A stretch of 44,291 nucleotides of DNA from Novosphingobium aerophilum (GTDB lineage Bacteria > Pseudomonadota > Alphaproteobacteria > Sphingomonadales > Sphingomonadaceae), in NCBI RefSeq assembly GCF_014230305.1, contig NZ_JACLAU010000029.1:1-44291 (forward strand), read 5' to 3'. This document shows, piece by piece, positions 1 through 7,638 of the stretch. How positions within the stretch are numbered: position 1 is the stretch's first letter; every line of letters begins with the position of its first letter. Below the pieces are notes generated by a model that saw nothing but the letters and a program-made list of their open reading frames with translations, was not told where the DNA came from and did no database searches. A program made the position numbers and the translations under genes.

Positions 1-22
1 CGGGCCCAAGCTCCCCAGCGGT

Positions 23-88
23 CTAGGCAACCTAGGTGACAGCGGGCTCACGAACGGAGCGGGTTGGGGCGCTAGCGCCCCAACCCGC
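23..88. terminator. Hairpins at the left edge; possible 3' end of a transcript
   Basis: A short stem (CTAGG 23-27 with CCTAG 31-35, loop CAA) is followed by a perfect 30-bp palindrome at 59-88 (GCGGGTTGGGG / CCCCAACCCGC arms). No T-run follows on either strand, so an intrinsic terminator is only one reading. The lefthand hairpin could be the tail of an RNA or gene that starts before the window. No tRNA or rRNA fold could be recognised. Confidence 0.35.
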
Positions 89-160
89 AAACCCATCATG
101 CACCAAATTCAAGATACAAGGTGGCAGGCGCCGAAGGCGGCTGACGGAGGGGGTAGTCCT

Positions 161-832
161 CTACCGGCAGAACGCCTTCCCGCTCAGCTCGAGATGCAGG
201 TGGTCGCGGTGCGCGGCGTTGTAGGCCGGTCCCAGCACCGTACCGAAGCGCTTGCACGCGCTGGCGTGGACGGTCTGGAGGAAGGCGCGGGCCTGGTTGT
301 CGCCGCCGGTCCAGTCGCGCAGCACCGAGATGCGCCGCCCGTCGGCCAGCACGAAGGCCGCGACGTCGATCGCCTCGGCCCGGGCATGGGCGCTCATGCG
401 GTCGGTCCCGGCGACCGTGCGGCAGTTGTAGCTGCCCATGGTCTCGATCCGGACCAGCGGGCTGCCCAGGATCTGCCGCGCCGCGCGATCGACACCATAG
501 CGGGCCCAGGCGGCGAAGGACGAGGCCAGCGGGCAGGCGACCGGGCCGAGGTTGCTGACCGACAGCGGGGCGCTGTCCCCCGCCAGGGCGGACAGGCGAA
601 CGGCATTGAGCGCCGAGCAGCCCGCCCCATAGTACTGGTCGGGCAGGGGGGTGAAGTTGGCGCTCGACCGGCCCAGATTGGCGAGGCAGGCCCGGGCTTC
701 CGGGTGGGCGGCATAGACCAGCGGGGTGCGCCGGGGTGCCGCCTTCTGCCGCGCCTCGGGCACGGCTCCGCAGGCGGCCAGCAGGGAGAGGGGCAGCAGG
801 GTGAGGGGGAGCAGGGCCGCACCGCTTCGCAT
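161..832 (-). CDS. Extensin-like C-terminal domain lipoprotein
   Basis: The protein is about 223 residues when started at the ATG at 832. That start puts a lipoprotein signal directly at the N-terminus, a hydrophobic leucine-rich stretch ending in LLAACG, with the Cys as probable lipidation site. The body matches the bacterial extensin-like C-terminal family (often called extensin family protein) in its paired cysteines, SAHARAEAIDVAAF motif and HRDHLHLEL ending. The His/Asp pattern resembles the metal sites of VanY/MepA-like peptidoglycan peptidases, so envelope or cell-wall work is plausible, but the enzymatic role is unproven. An ATG 12 codons upstream (868) is less likely because it would add charged residues before the signal. 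Confidence 0.75.
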   Translation of the reverse strand: MRSGAALLPLTLLPLSLLAACGAVPEARQKAAPRRTPLVYAAHPEARACLANLGRSSANFTPLPDQYYGAGCSALNAVRLSALAGDSAPLSVSNLGPVACPLASSFAAWARYGVDRAARQILGSPLVRIETMGSYNCRTVAGTDRMSAHARAEAIDVAAFVLADGRRISVLRDWTGGDNQARAFLQTVHASACKRFGTVLGPAYNAAHRDHLHLELSGKAFCR

Positions 833-1055
833 GGTCGCCTTATCGCGCAGGGATCCGGGCCCTGGCAAGATCAGGGCAACACCCTAAGGCGCCGCCTCCA
901 CCCCGAGGCCATGGTGATCCCGGGTGGGGCCAGGAGTTCCCTAATAAGAAAATACCCTTATCCGATCCTGGTTGACTTCCCGCCGTTCGCCACTAGAGCG
1001 GCCGACGGGCCACGCGGTCCCAACGCCGCGCGAGCTCTCTGCAAGGAGAGTCTAC

Positions 1056-2183
1056 ATGACTGCACAACTGCCGGCGCGCAAACCCGCGCGTCCGTTCTTT
1101 TCTTCCGGTCCCTGCGCCAAGCCGCCCGGATATGCCCCCGACAAACTGGCTACCGAATCGCTCGGCCGCTCGCATCGCGCCAAGATCGGCAAGACGCGCC
1201 TGCAGTACTGCATCGACCTGATGCGCGAAGTGCTCCAGTTGCCCGACACCCACCGCATCGGCATTGTCCCGGGTTCCGATACCGGCGCCTTCGAAATGGC
1301 GATGTGGACCATGCTGGGCGCGCGCCCGGTCACCACGCTGGCCTGGGAGAGCTTCGGTGAGGGCTGGGTCACCGACGCGGCCAAGCAGCTCAAGCTCGAT
1401 CCCACGATCCTGCGCGCCGACTATGGCCAGATCCCTGATCTTTCCGCCGTCGACTGGTCGCACGATGTGCTGTTCACCTGGAACGGCACGACCTCGGGCG
1501 TGCGCGTGCCCTCCGCCGATTTCATCCCGGCCGACCGTGAGGGCCTGTCCTTCGCCGACGCGACCAGCGCGGTTTTCGCTTACGATATCGACTGGTCGAA
1601 GATCGATGTCGCCACCTTCTCGTGGCAGAAGGTCCTGGGCGGCGAGGGTGGCCACGGCGTGCTGATCCTGGGCCCTCGCGCGGTCGAGCGGCTGGAAAGC
1701 TACACTCCGGCCTGGCCGCTGCCCAAGGTGTTCCGCCTGGTCAGCAAGGGCAAGCTCGCCGAAGGCGTGTTCAAGGGCGAGACGATCAACACCCCGTCGA
1801 TGCTGGCGGTGGAGGACGCGATCTTCGCGCTCGAATGGGCCAAGGGGCTGGGCGGGCTGGAAGGCCTCAAGGCGCGCAGCGACGCCAATGCCGCCGCGCT
1901 CGACACCATCGTGGCCGAGCGTTCGTGGCTCTCGCACCTTTGCGCCGATCCGGCGATCCGGTCGAAGACCTCGGTCTGCCTCTCGGTCGAGGGTGCCGAT
2001 GCCGATTTCATCAAGACCTTTGCGGGCCTGCTGGAAAAGCAGGGCGCGGCTTATGATGTTGCCGGCTATCGCGACGCCCCGCCGGGCCTGCGGATCTGGT
2101 GCGGTGCCACGGTGAACGCCGAGGATATCGAAGCACTCGGCCCCTGGCTCGACTGGGCCTACGCCACCGCCAAGGCGGGCTGA
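1056..2183 (+). CDS. serC: Phosphoserine aminotransferase
   Basis: SerC converts 3-phosphohydroxypyruvate and glutamate to O-phosphoserine and 2-oxoglutarate, the second step of serine synthesis; it also acts in pyridoxal phosphate synthesis in many bacteria. The 375-residue protein starts FFSSGPCAKPPGY, typical of the alphaproteobacterial SerC branch. The PLP-binding lysine is K192 in the motif TFSWQKVLGGEGGHG. The start at 1056 is chosen because AAGGAGAG lies about 5 bases upstream; an in-frame ATG at 972 lacks such a site. It lies 166 bases before serA on the same strand, so both enzymes for successive steps are probably co-expressed, with a palindromic repeat between them. Confidence 0.95.
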   Translation: MTAQLPARKPARPFFSSGPCAKPPGYAPDKLATESLGRSHRAKIGKTRLQYCIDLMREVLQLPDTHRIGIVPGSDTGAFEMAMWTMLGARPVTTLAWESFGEGWVTDAAKQLKLDPTILRADYGQIPDLSAVDWSHDVLFTWNGTTSGVRVPSADFIPADREGLSFADATSAVFAYDIDWSKIDVATFSWQKVLGGEGGHGVLILGPRAVERLESYTPAWPLPKVFRLVSKGKLAEGVFKGETINTPSMLAVEDAIFALEWAKGLGGLEGLKARSDANAAALDTIVAERSWLSHLCADPAIRSKTSVCLSVEGADADFIKTFAGLLEKQGAAYDVAGYRDAPPGLRIWCGATVNAEDIEALGPWLDWAYATAKAG

Positions 2184-2233
2184 TTCACAGCGCGGTGATC
2201 CGGCGCAGGCCATTCACCGCACCCTCCTCCATC

Positions 2234-2322
2234 GTCATCCCGGACTTGATCCGGGATCCATCTCTTCCCATGCGGCTCCGTTTTCGAAGGCGCGATGGAT
2301 CCCGGATCAAGTCCGGGGTGAC
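2234..2322. repeat. Dispersed palindromic repeat between serC and serA
   Basis: Two 29-bp arms (2234-2262 and 2294-2322) are inverted copies differing at one position and separated by 31 bases. Each arm carries a CCCGGACTTGATCCGGG core that is itself nearly symmetric. Elements with this core are common intergenic repeats in sphingomonads and relatives (known family, from memory). The transcript would fold into a strong hairpin inside the serC-serA message, which could stabilise or attenuate it; that effect is inference. Confidence 0.8.
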
Positions 2323-2349
2323 GCTCTCTCGATTGGATTGGATAGACCC

Positions 2350-3936
2350 ATGACCAAGCCCAAAGTCCTCATTTCCGACAAGATGGACCCCAACGCCGCG
2401 CGCATCTTCACCGAGATGGGCTGCGACGTTGATGTGATCACCGGCGAAACCCCCGAGCAGTTGATCGCCCGCATCGGCGAATACGAAGGCCTCGCCATCC
2501 GGTCCTCGACCAAGGTGACCAAGGCGATCCTCGATGCCGCCACCAACCTGAAGGTGATCGGCCGCGCCGGGATCGGCGTGGACAATGTCGACATCCCCTA
2601 TGCCAGCTCGAAGGGCGTGGTGGTGATGAACACCCCGTTCGGCAACTCGATCACCACGGCCGAACATGCCATTGCCATGATGTTCGCGCTGGCCCGCCAG
2701 ATCCCCGAAGCCAACGCCCAGACCCAGGCGGGCCTGTGGCCGAAGAACGGCTTCATGGGGGTTGAGGTCACCGGCAAGACGCTCGGCCTGATCGGCGCGG
2801 GCAACATCGGTTCGATCGTCGCCGCGCGCGCCCAGGGGCTGCGGATGAAGGTGGTGGCCTACGATCCGTTCCTCACCCCCGAACGCGCGATCGAGATGGG
2901 GGTCGAGAAAGCCGACCTCGATACCCTGCTGGGCAAGGCGGATTTCATCACCCTGCACACCCCGCTGACCAACGAGACCCGCAACATCCTGAGCCGCGAG
3001 AACCTGGCGCGGACCAAGAAGGGCGTGCGGATTGTCAATTGCGCGCGCGGCGGCCTGATCGACGAGGCGGCGCTGAAGGATGCGCTCGACAGCGGGCACG
3101 TGGCAGGTGCGGCGCTCGACGTGTTCGAGACCGAGCCGGCCAAGGAATCGCCGCTGTTCGGCACCCCGAACTTCATCTGCACCCCGCACCTGGGCGCCAG
3201 CACGACCGAGGCCCAGGTCAACGTGGCGCTGCAGGTGGCCGAACAGATGGCCGATTACCTGGTCAACGGCGGCGTCACCAATGCGCTCAACATGCCCTCG
3301 CTCTCGGCCGAGGAAGCGCCGAAGCTCAAGCCCTACATGGCGCTGGCCGAAAAGCTCGGCTCGCTGGTCGGCCAGCTGACCACCGGAGCGATCCCGCGCA
3401 TCTCGATCCACACCGAAGGCGCCGCGGCCGAGCTCAACTCCAAGCCGATCATCGCCGCCGTGCTCGCCGGGTTCCTGCGGACCCAGTCGGACACGGTCAA
3501 CATGGTCAACGCGCCGTTCCTGGCCAAGGAGCGCGGGATCGAGGTGCGTGACGTCAAGACCGAGAAGGAGGGCGATTACCACACGCTCATCCGCGTCTCG
3601 GTCAAGACCGCCGACGGCGAGCGGTCGGTTGCGGGCACGCTGTTCTCCAACGCCGAACCGCGCCTGGTCGAGCTGTTCGGGATCAAGGTCGAAGCCGAGC
3701 TGACCGGCGACATGGTCTATGTCGTCAACGAGGACGCGCCCGGCTTCATCGGCCGGATCGGCACCCTGCTGGGTGAAAATGCCATCAACATCGGCACCTT
3801 CAACCTCGGCCGCCGCTCGGCCGGGGGCGAGGCGGTCCTGCTGCTCTCGGTCGACAGCCCGGTTCCGGCCGAGATGGTCGATCAGGCGCGCAACCTGCCA
3901 GGGGTCAAGCGGGTCAAGGCGCTGAAGTTCAGCTAA
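2350..3936 (+). CDS. serA: D-3-phosphoglycerate dehydrogenase, long type with ACT domain
   Basis: SerA oxidises 3-phosphoglycerate to 3-phosphohydroxypyruvate with NAD+, the entry step of serine synthesis. The 528 residues show the full long-type layout: substrate-binding halves around a Rossmann domain (LIGAGNIGS), the catalytic NCARGGLIDEAAL segment and the TPHLGAST histidine, then an ASB-type intervening domain and a C-terminal ACT domain beginning near VVNEDAPGFIGRIG. The ACT domain usually confers serine feedback control in this family. The start at 2350 (MTKPKVLIS) is preferred over an ATG four codons upstream by family alignment. It is followed by a GC-rich hairpin. Confidence 0.95.
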   Translation: MTKPKVLISDKMDPNAARIFTEMGCDVDVITGETPEQLIARIGEYEGLAIRSSTKVTKAILDAATNLKVIGRAGIGVDNVDIPYASSKGVVVMNTPFGNSITTAEHAIAMMFALARQIPEANAQTQAGLWPKNGFMGVEVTGKTLGLIGAGNIGSIVAARAQGLRMKVVAYDPFLTPERAIEMGVEKADLDTLLGKADFITLHTPLTNETRNILSRENLARTKKGVRIVNCARGGLIDEAALKDALDSGHVAGAALDVFETEPAKESPLFGTPNFICTPHLGASTTEAQVNVALQVAEQMADYLVNGGVTNALNMPSLSAEEAPKLKPYMALAEKLGSLVGQLTTGAIPRISIHTEGAAAELNSKPIIAAVLAGFLRTQSDTVNMVNAPFLAKERGIEVRDVKTEKEGDYHTLIRVSVKTADGERSVAGTLFSNAEPRLVELFGIKVEAELTGDMVYVVNEDAPGFIGRIGTLLGENAINIGTFNLGRRSAGGEAVLLLSVDSPVPAEMVDQARNLPGVKRVKALKFS

Positions 3937-3957
3937 GTCCCACGGCCGTCCGATGTC

Positions 3958-3987
3958 GCGGGCGCGGGGCCTCGGCTCCGCGCCCGC
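3958..3987 (+). terminator. GC-rich hairpin after serA
   Basis: GCGGGCGCGG (3958-3967) pairs perfectly with CCGCGCCCGC (3978-3987) over a 10-base loop, 21 bases after the serA stop. There is no T-run, so it is a probable rather than certain terminator. Confidence 0.45.
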
Positions 3988-4384
3988 TGGCGTTCCGCGG
4001 GGACGCGGCGCGGTCATCCCCGGCAGATCGTTGCAATCGGGCGATATCCACCAGCCATTCGGGTGCAAACGACGGACACCGCCCGGCCGATTCGAATCGG
4101 TGTTGCCTTACGCCAAAGTGGACCCTCCACCGGTCCGTGTCAGCTTTGCCCTGGACCGGGCGCGATCATCTTTGGGGCCTTGGCGTCCGGCGCAAAACAC
4201 CGCAAATTCAGATGTGTACCGCGAGGGAGCCGGGACATCAGGGCAAATCCGCATTTATCAGGATGTTTCCCTAGTTGGCTCTACGGATTTTCGTATTTCC
4301 TTTACGCGATCCTGCTTAGGTCTGGAGGCCGGTTTTGGCGATCCGGCGTAACCATTTGGGCAGAATGGGGGGTACGCGTACATC
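3988..4384. other. Intergenic region upstream of the LuxR-type regulator
   Basis: About 400 bases hold no gene I can support; small open frames here have no recognisable product. The last 120 bases are less GC-rich than the surroundings and probably contain the promoter of the regulator at 4385. They carry CCCTAGT (4269-4275), CTACGGA (4281-4287) and the inverted pair TACG-N6-CGTA (4282-4295). Confidence 0.5.
4269..4295 (+). promoter_or_regulatory. Candidate LuxR-type operator in the regulator's own promoter
   Basis: CCCTAGT at 4269 is followed 12 bases later (start to start) by CTACGGA at 4281. TACG (4282-4285) and CGTA (4292-4295) form a short inverted repeat of the general kind bound by NarL/FixJ-type HTH proteins. 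The same pair, a CTAG heptamer then CTACGGA at identical spacing, recurs upstream of hisZ (5155 and 5167). Autoregulation is inference. Confidence 0.35.
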
Positions 4385-5008
4385 ATGGCGGGAATTTCGA
4401 AGCTTGTCCTTGTCGATACCGACTATCGTCGTCGGGCCGCGGTGTCGCACGACCTGGCCGGATCGGACATCCACGTGGAGCCCTTTGACGGGGCCGATGA
4501 CCTGATCGCCCATTGGCCGAGTGCGGGGGTCCTGCTGATCCACGACAACGGCACGGCGCTGAACCAGGTCGTGGCCTTCATGGCGCGCACCGGCAACTGG
4601 CTGCCGTGCATCTGCTATGCCGAGCAGCCCGACCCGCGCCGCGTCGCGCTGACCGTGCTGGCCGGCGCGATCGACTATCTGCCCTGGCCGCTTGCCCAGG
4701 CCGAACTGCGCCATGCGCTCGACGAGGCGGCCGAGCGTGCCCGCCTGATGAGCAGCAGCAAGCTGCGCGAGGCGGTGGCCCGCAGTCGGCTCGACCGGCT
4801 GACCCGGCGCGAGCGCGAGGTGCTGGAGGCCGTGGCCAGCGGCCTGTCGAACCGCAAGATTGGCGAGGTGCTGGCGATCAGCCCGCGGACCGTGGAAATT
4901 CACCGCGCCAACATGCTGTCCAAGCTGGGCGCGAACCACACCGCCGAGGCGATCCGCATCGCGATCGAGGCCTCTCTGCCTGCCAGCTCCGATACCATTG
5001 CGGCCTGA
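4385..5008 (+). CDS. LuxR/FixJ-type response regulator with divergent receiver
   Basis: A 207-residue protein with an N-terminal receiver-like domain (about 1-120) and a C-terminal LuxR/GerE helix-turn-helix (about 139-195; LTRREREVLEAVASGLSNRKI). The acidic pair D11/D13 and a possible phosphoacceptor D54 (VLLIHDNG) are visible. However, the conserved lysine position is Trp101 (YLPWPL, where families have YLxKP), and the switch Thr/Ser region reads CYAEQ. This suggests altered or absent phosphorylation control. No histidine kinase lies nearby. It sits between serine and histidine/purine biosynthesis genes, but targets are unknown; sites shared by its own and the hisZ promoter hint at local regulation. 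Confidence 0.85.
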   Translation: MAGISKLVLVDTDYRRRAAVSHDLAGSDIHVEPFDGADDLIAHWPSAGVLLIHDNGTALNQVVAFMARTGNWLPCICYAEQPDPRRVALTVLAGAIDYLPWPLAQAELRHALDEAAERARLMSSSKLREAVARSRLDRLTRREREVLEAVASGLSNRKIGEVLAISPRTVEIHRANMLSKLGANHTAEAIRIAIEASLPASSDTIAA

Positions 5009-5141
5009 CCAGGGCCGTCGCTGGTCCGGTCCGGCTCTTGGTAGCTCTCCCCAGTGAGGATGGCGGGAGCACTCGGCAGGAACCGTAGCGAGGCCACTGT
5101 CGCAAGCCCCAGTCGGTAAAGCCGTAACACTCCCGCTCCCC

Positions 5142-5200
5142 ACTAGGGAGAACTACTAGGGGGTATCTACGGAGAGTATGGTTACTTTCGCGTTAACGCG
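5142..5200 (+). promoter_or_regulatory. Repeat-rich region upstream of hisZ
   Basis: Two direct copies of ACTAGGG (5142-5148 and 5155-5161) are 13 bases apart. CTACGGA follows at 5167-5173, and a perfect 12-bp palindrome CGCGTTAACGCG lies at 5189-5200. The arrangement partly repeats that seen upstream of the LuxR-type gene. It lies about 100-155 bases before the hisZ start, in a 289-base gap with no gene, so a regulatory role for hisZ is likely though unproven. Confidence 0.4.
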
Positions 5201-5297
5201 CGACTGCCTCGCGATCCGCCGTGCCCACGGTTCGCCGGCCATCCCCGCTGCAAAGGGGCTTCCCACCTTGATCGCCCGCGCGTAAGGCCGCCGCGTC

Positions 5298-6419
5298 ATG
5301 ACCCAGACCGATCGCGACCTCCTGCCCGAGGGCCTGGAAGACCGTCTTCCCGCCACGGCCGCCGTTGCCGCGCGGGTGACCCGCGCCGTGCTCGATGCGA
5401 TGGATGGCCATGGCTACAGCCGGGTCCAGACCCCGACCATCGAGTTCGAACGGTCGATGGCCAGCCGGATGGCCGGGGTGCAGCCGCGCCGCATGTTCCG
5501 CTTCGTCGATCCCGCCAGCCTGCGCATGATGGCGATCCGCTCCGACATCACCGTGCAGGTCGGGCGCATCGCCGCGACGGGCCTCGCCGCCGCCCCGCGC
5601 CCGCTGCGCCTGGCCTATGCCGGGCAGGTCCTCACCATCAAGGGCGACGGGCTCGATCCGGCGCGGGAACGGTTGCAGCTCGGCGCCGAGTTGATCGGTG
5701 CGGATAGCCTGGCCGCCGCGGCCGAGATCGTCGCGCTGGCGATCGAGGCGGTCCAGGCGGCCGGGGCGACCGGAGTGTCGGTCGACTTCACCCTGCCCGA
5801 TCTGGTCGATGCCCTGGCTGCGGAGGCGCTGCCGCTGGCGCCCGAGGTGATCGAGGCGGTCCGGCGCGAGCTGGACGCCAAGGATGCCGGCGGCCTGGTC
5901 GCGGCCGGCGGCGCGGCCTACCTTCCCCTGCTCGAGGCGATCGGTCCGTTCGAATCGGCGATCGAGCGTCTGGCCGCCTTCGACAAGGGCGGCGTGCTCA
6001 CCGGCCGCATCGCCGCGCTCCGGGCCGTTGCCGCGCGGGTCGGCACGGCCGCGCGCATCACGCTTGACCCGTCCGAGCGGCACGGATTCGAATATCAGTC
6101 ATGGTTCGGCTTCACGCTCTACGCCGACGGGCTGCGTGGTGCGCTGGGGCGCGGCGGCACCTACACGATCCTGGGCCAGGGCGGCGCGGCGGAGCCCGCC
6201 ACCGGGTTCTCGCTCTATCCCGATCCGCTCATCGACGCGATCGCCGCCTCCGAGCCTGCGCGCGATCTGCTGTTCCTGCCTCTGGGGCACGATACCGAGA
6301 TCGCCGGCCGCCTGCGCGCGATCGGTTGGCGCACCGTGGCCGCCCTGGATGCGGAAGATGATCCCCGCCGCCTCGGTTGTACGCACCGGCTGGACGGGCA
6401 GGAGGCGGTACGGCTGTAG
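5298..6419 (+). CDS. hisZ: ATP phosphoribosyltransferase regulatory subunit
   Basis: HisZ is a catalytically inactive paralogue of class II histidyl-tRNA synthetase that partners with short HisG to form the first enzyme of histidine synthesis. At 373 residues it lacks the C-terminal anticodon-binding domain of HisS, as expected. It begins LPEGLEDRLP, shows the class II motif 1 region (FERSMASRM) and a motif 2-like RSDITVQVGRIAA, and ends with a GRGGTY-like loop and GFSLYPD. The adjacent purA agrees with the frequent alphaproteobacterial hisZ-purA pairing, here separated by an opposite-strand hydrolase. No hisG is in the window. Confidence 0.9.
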   Translation: MTQTDRDLLPEGLEDRLPATAAVAARVTRAVLDAMDGHGYSRVQTPTIEFERSMASRMAGVQPRRMFRFVDPASLRMMAIRSDITVQVGRIAATGLAAAPRPLRLAYAGQVLTIKGDGLDPARERLQLGAELIGADSLAAAAEIVALAIEAVQAAGATGVSVDFTLPDLVDALAAEALPLAPEVIEAVRRELDAKDAGGLVAAGGAAYLPLLEAIGPFESAIERLAAFDKGGVLTGRIAALRAVAARVGTAARITLDPSERHGFEYQSWFGFTLYADGLRGALGRGGTYTILGQGGAAEPATGFSLYPDPLIDAIAASEPARDLLFLPLGHDTEIAGRLRAIGWRTVAALDAEDDPRRLGCTHRLDGQEAVRL

Positions 6420-6441
6420 GCCCGGTGCCGGGCCTGGGCGA

Positions 6442-7404
6442 TCACCCGCCGAACATCTGCTTCAACCAGGCATCGGTCACCGGAGTCGCGGCATAGTCCG
6501 GGTCGCCCATGCGGCGGTTGATCTCGGCATGGCCCGAGAGGCCGGTGCCGGGAAAGTCCTTGCGTTCCACCCGGGTGCCGGCCTGCCGCAGCGCGGCCTC
6601 CAGCGCCTTGTTCTGGGCCACGCCATCCTCGCGCTGGACATGGACCAGCAGGAACGCCGGGGCATTCGGCGCCGCGGCCTGCAGCGTGGGCGAGAGGGCG
6701 CGTTGGCGGGCCGGGTCCGATCCGAAGGCCTCAAGATAGGTGTCGTGCATGAAGCGCCCGCCCTCGGCGATCTGGCGGGGCACGTCATAAGCAGCGCCGT
6801 CAATCGGGACCACGCCCGTCACGGCGCGGAACGACAGTCCGGCACCGCGCAGGTACTGTTCGTCGGTGCCGACCAGCGCGACCAGGTGGGCCCCGGCGCT
6901 GTGGCCCATCAGCACCACGCGGCTGCGATCGATCCCGAGCGGTCCGGCACGGTCCAGCAGGGCCTTCAGCGCGGCGGCGACATCGGCGCCCTGCTGCTCG
7001 ACCGTGGCGCCGGGCACCAGGCGGTAGTTGATCGAGGCATAGGCATAGCCCGCGGCTGGGTAGTGAACCTGCTTCCACCCGCCCGCGGCATTGTCCTTGC
7101 TGCCGCGCTTCCACCCGCCGCCATGGACGAAAACGATCAGCGGAGCTGGGGCCTTGGCGGCACCTGCCGGGCGCTGGGCGGGCCAGAAATCGAGCACCTG
7201 CAGCGGATCCGGTCCATAGGTGAGGCTTTGCGGCCGGGCGGCCGGGGGTGCCGTGTTGGCATCGTTCCCGGCCAATCGGCGTTCGGCGATGCGCGCGCGC
7301 AGCATCTCGCGCAGCGATCCCTCGCGCGCTTCGGCCCAGGTGGAGCCCAGGCCGACGCCGACCACGGCGAGCCCGGCCAGCATGGAAATGGCGACCTTCC
7401 TCAT
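6442..7404 (-). CDS. Exported alpha/beta hydrolase (esterase/lipase-like)
   Basis: From the ATG at 7404 the product is about 320 residues and opens with a signal peptide (MRKVAISMLAGLAVVG... cleaved near AEA). The alpha/beta hydrolase core shows the oxyanion motif HGGGW, the nucleophile elbow GHSAGAH and a late catalytic His in GHAEINRR. This is the pattern of carboxylesterases related to hormone-sensitive lipase and kynurenine formamidase (BD-FAE-like). The substrate cannot be told. It lies convergent to hisZ (23 bases between stops) and divergent from purA, so it interrupts the common hisZ-purA pairing. An ATG 9 codons upstream (7431) would only lengthen the signal region. Confidence 0.8.
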   Translation of the reverse strand: MRKVAISMLAGLAVVGVGLGSTWAEAREGSLREMLRARIAERRLAGNDANTAPPAARPQSLTYGPDPLQVLDFWPAQRPAGAAKAPAPLIVFVHGGGWKRGSKDNAAGGWKQVHYPAAGYAYASINYRLVPGATVEQQGADVAAALKALLDRAGPLGIDRSRVVLMGHSAGAHLVALVGTDEQYLRGAGLSFRAVTGVVPIDGAAYDVPRQIAEGGRFMHDTYLEAFGSDPARQRALSPTLQAAAPNAPAFLLVHVQREDGVAQNKALEAALRQAGTRVERKDFPGTGLSGHAEINRRMGDPDYAATPVTDAWLKQMFGG

Positions 7405-7638
7405 CTCTGTCCTCCCATCCAGAGCCAGCATGATCGGCCGGATCGGCTTAACCGGCGGTGAAAGGCCGGTTCAGCCAACGAAAAGCCGGGCCGGGCGCCT
7501 TGACTTGCGGGGCCCAGTGACCCTAGGGCCCGCACCGCACAGCGGGGCCAAGACCGGCCCCACCGGACCATCCGTTTCGCCGAGTCCTGTCGAAGGGCGT
7601 CACCGGATCCACCTCTGGCAGGGTGGGGGAGTATAGCC

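Noticed and set aside
2185..4068. A 627-codon minus-strand frame opposite serA
   Set aside because: Low-complexity translation with no recognisable motif; serA on the plus strand is unambiguous.
3953..4351. A 132-codon frame in the gap after serA
   Set aside because: It starts inside the terminator-like hairpin, has no clear ribosome-binding site and resembles nothing known. The region is better explained as promoter DNA.
5298..6419. A truncated histidyl-tRNA synthetase
   Set aside because: The missing anticodon-binding domain and altered active-site motifs are normal for HisZ, and the purA context supports that.
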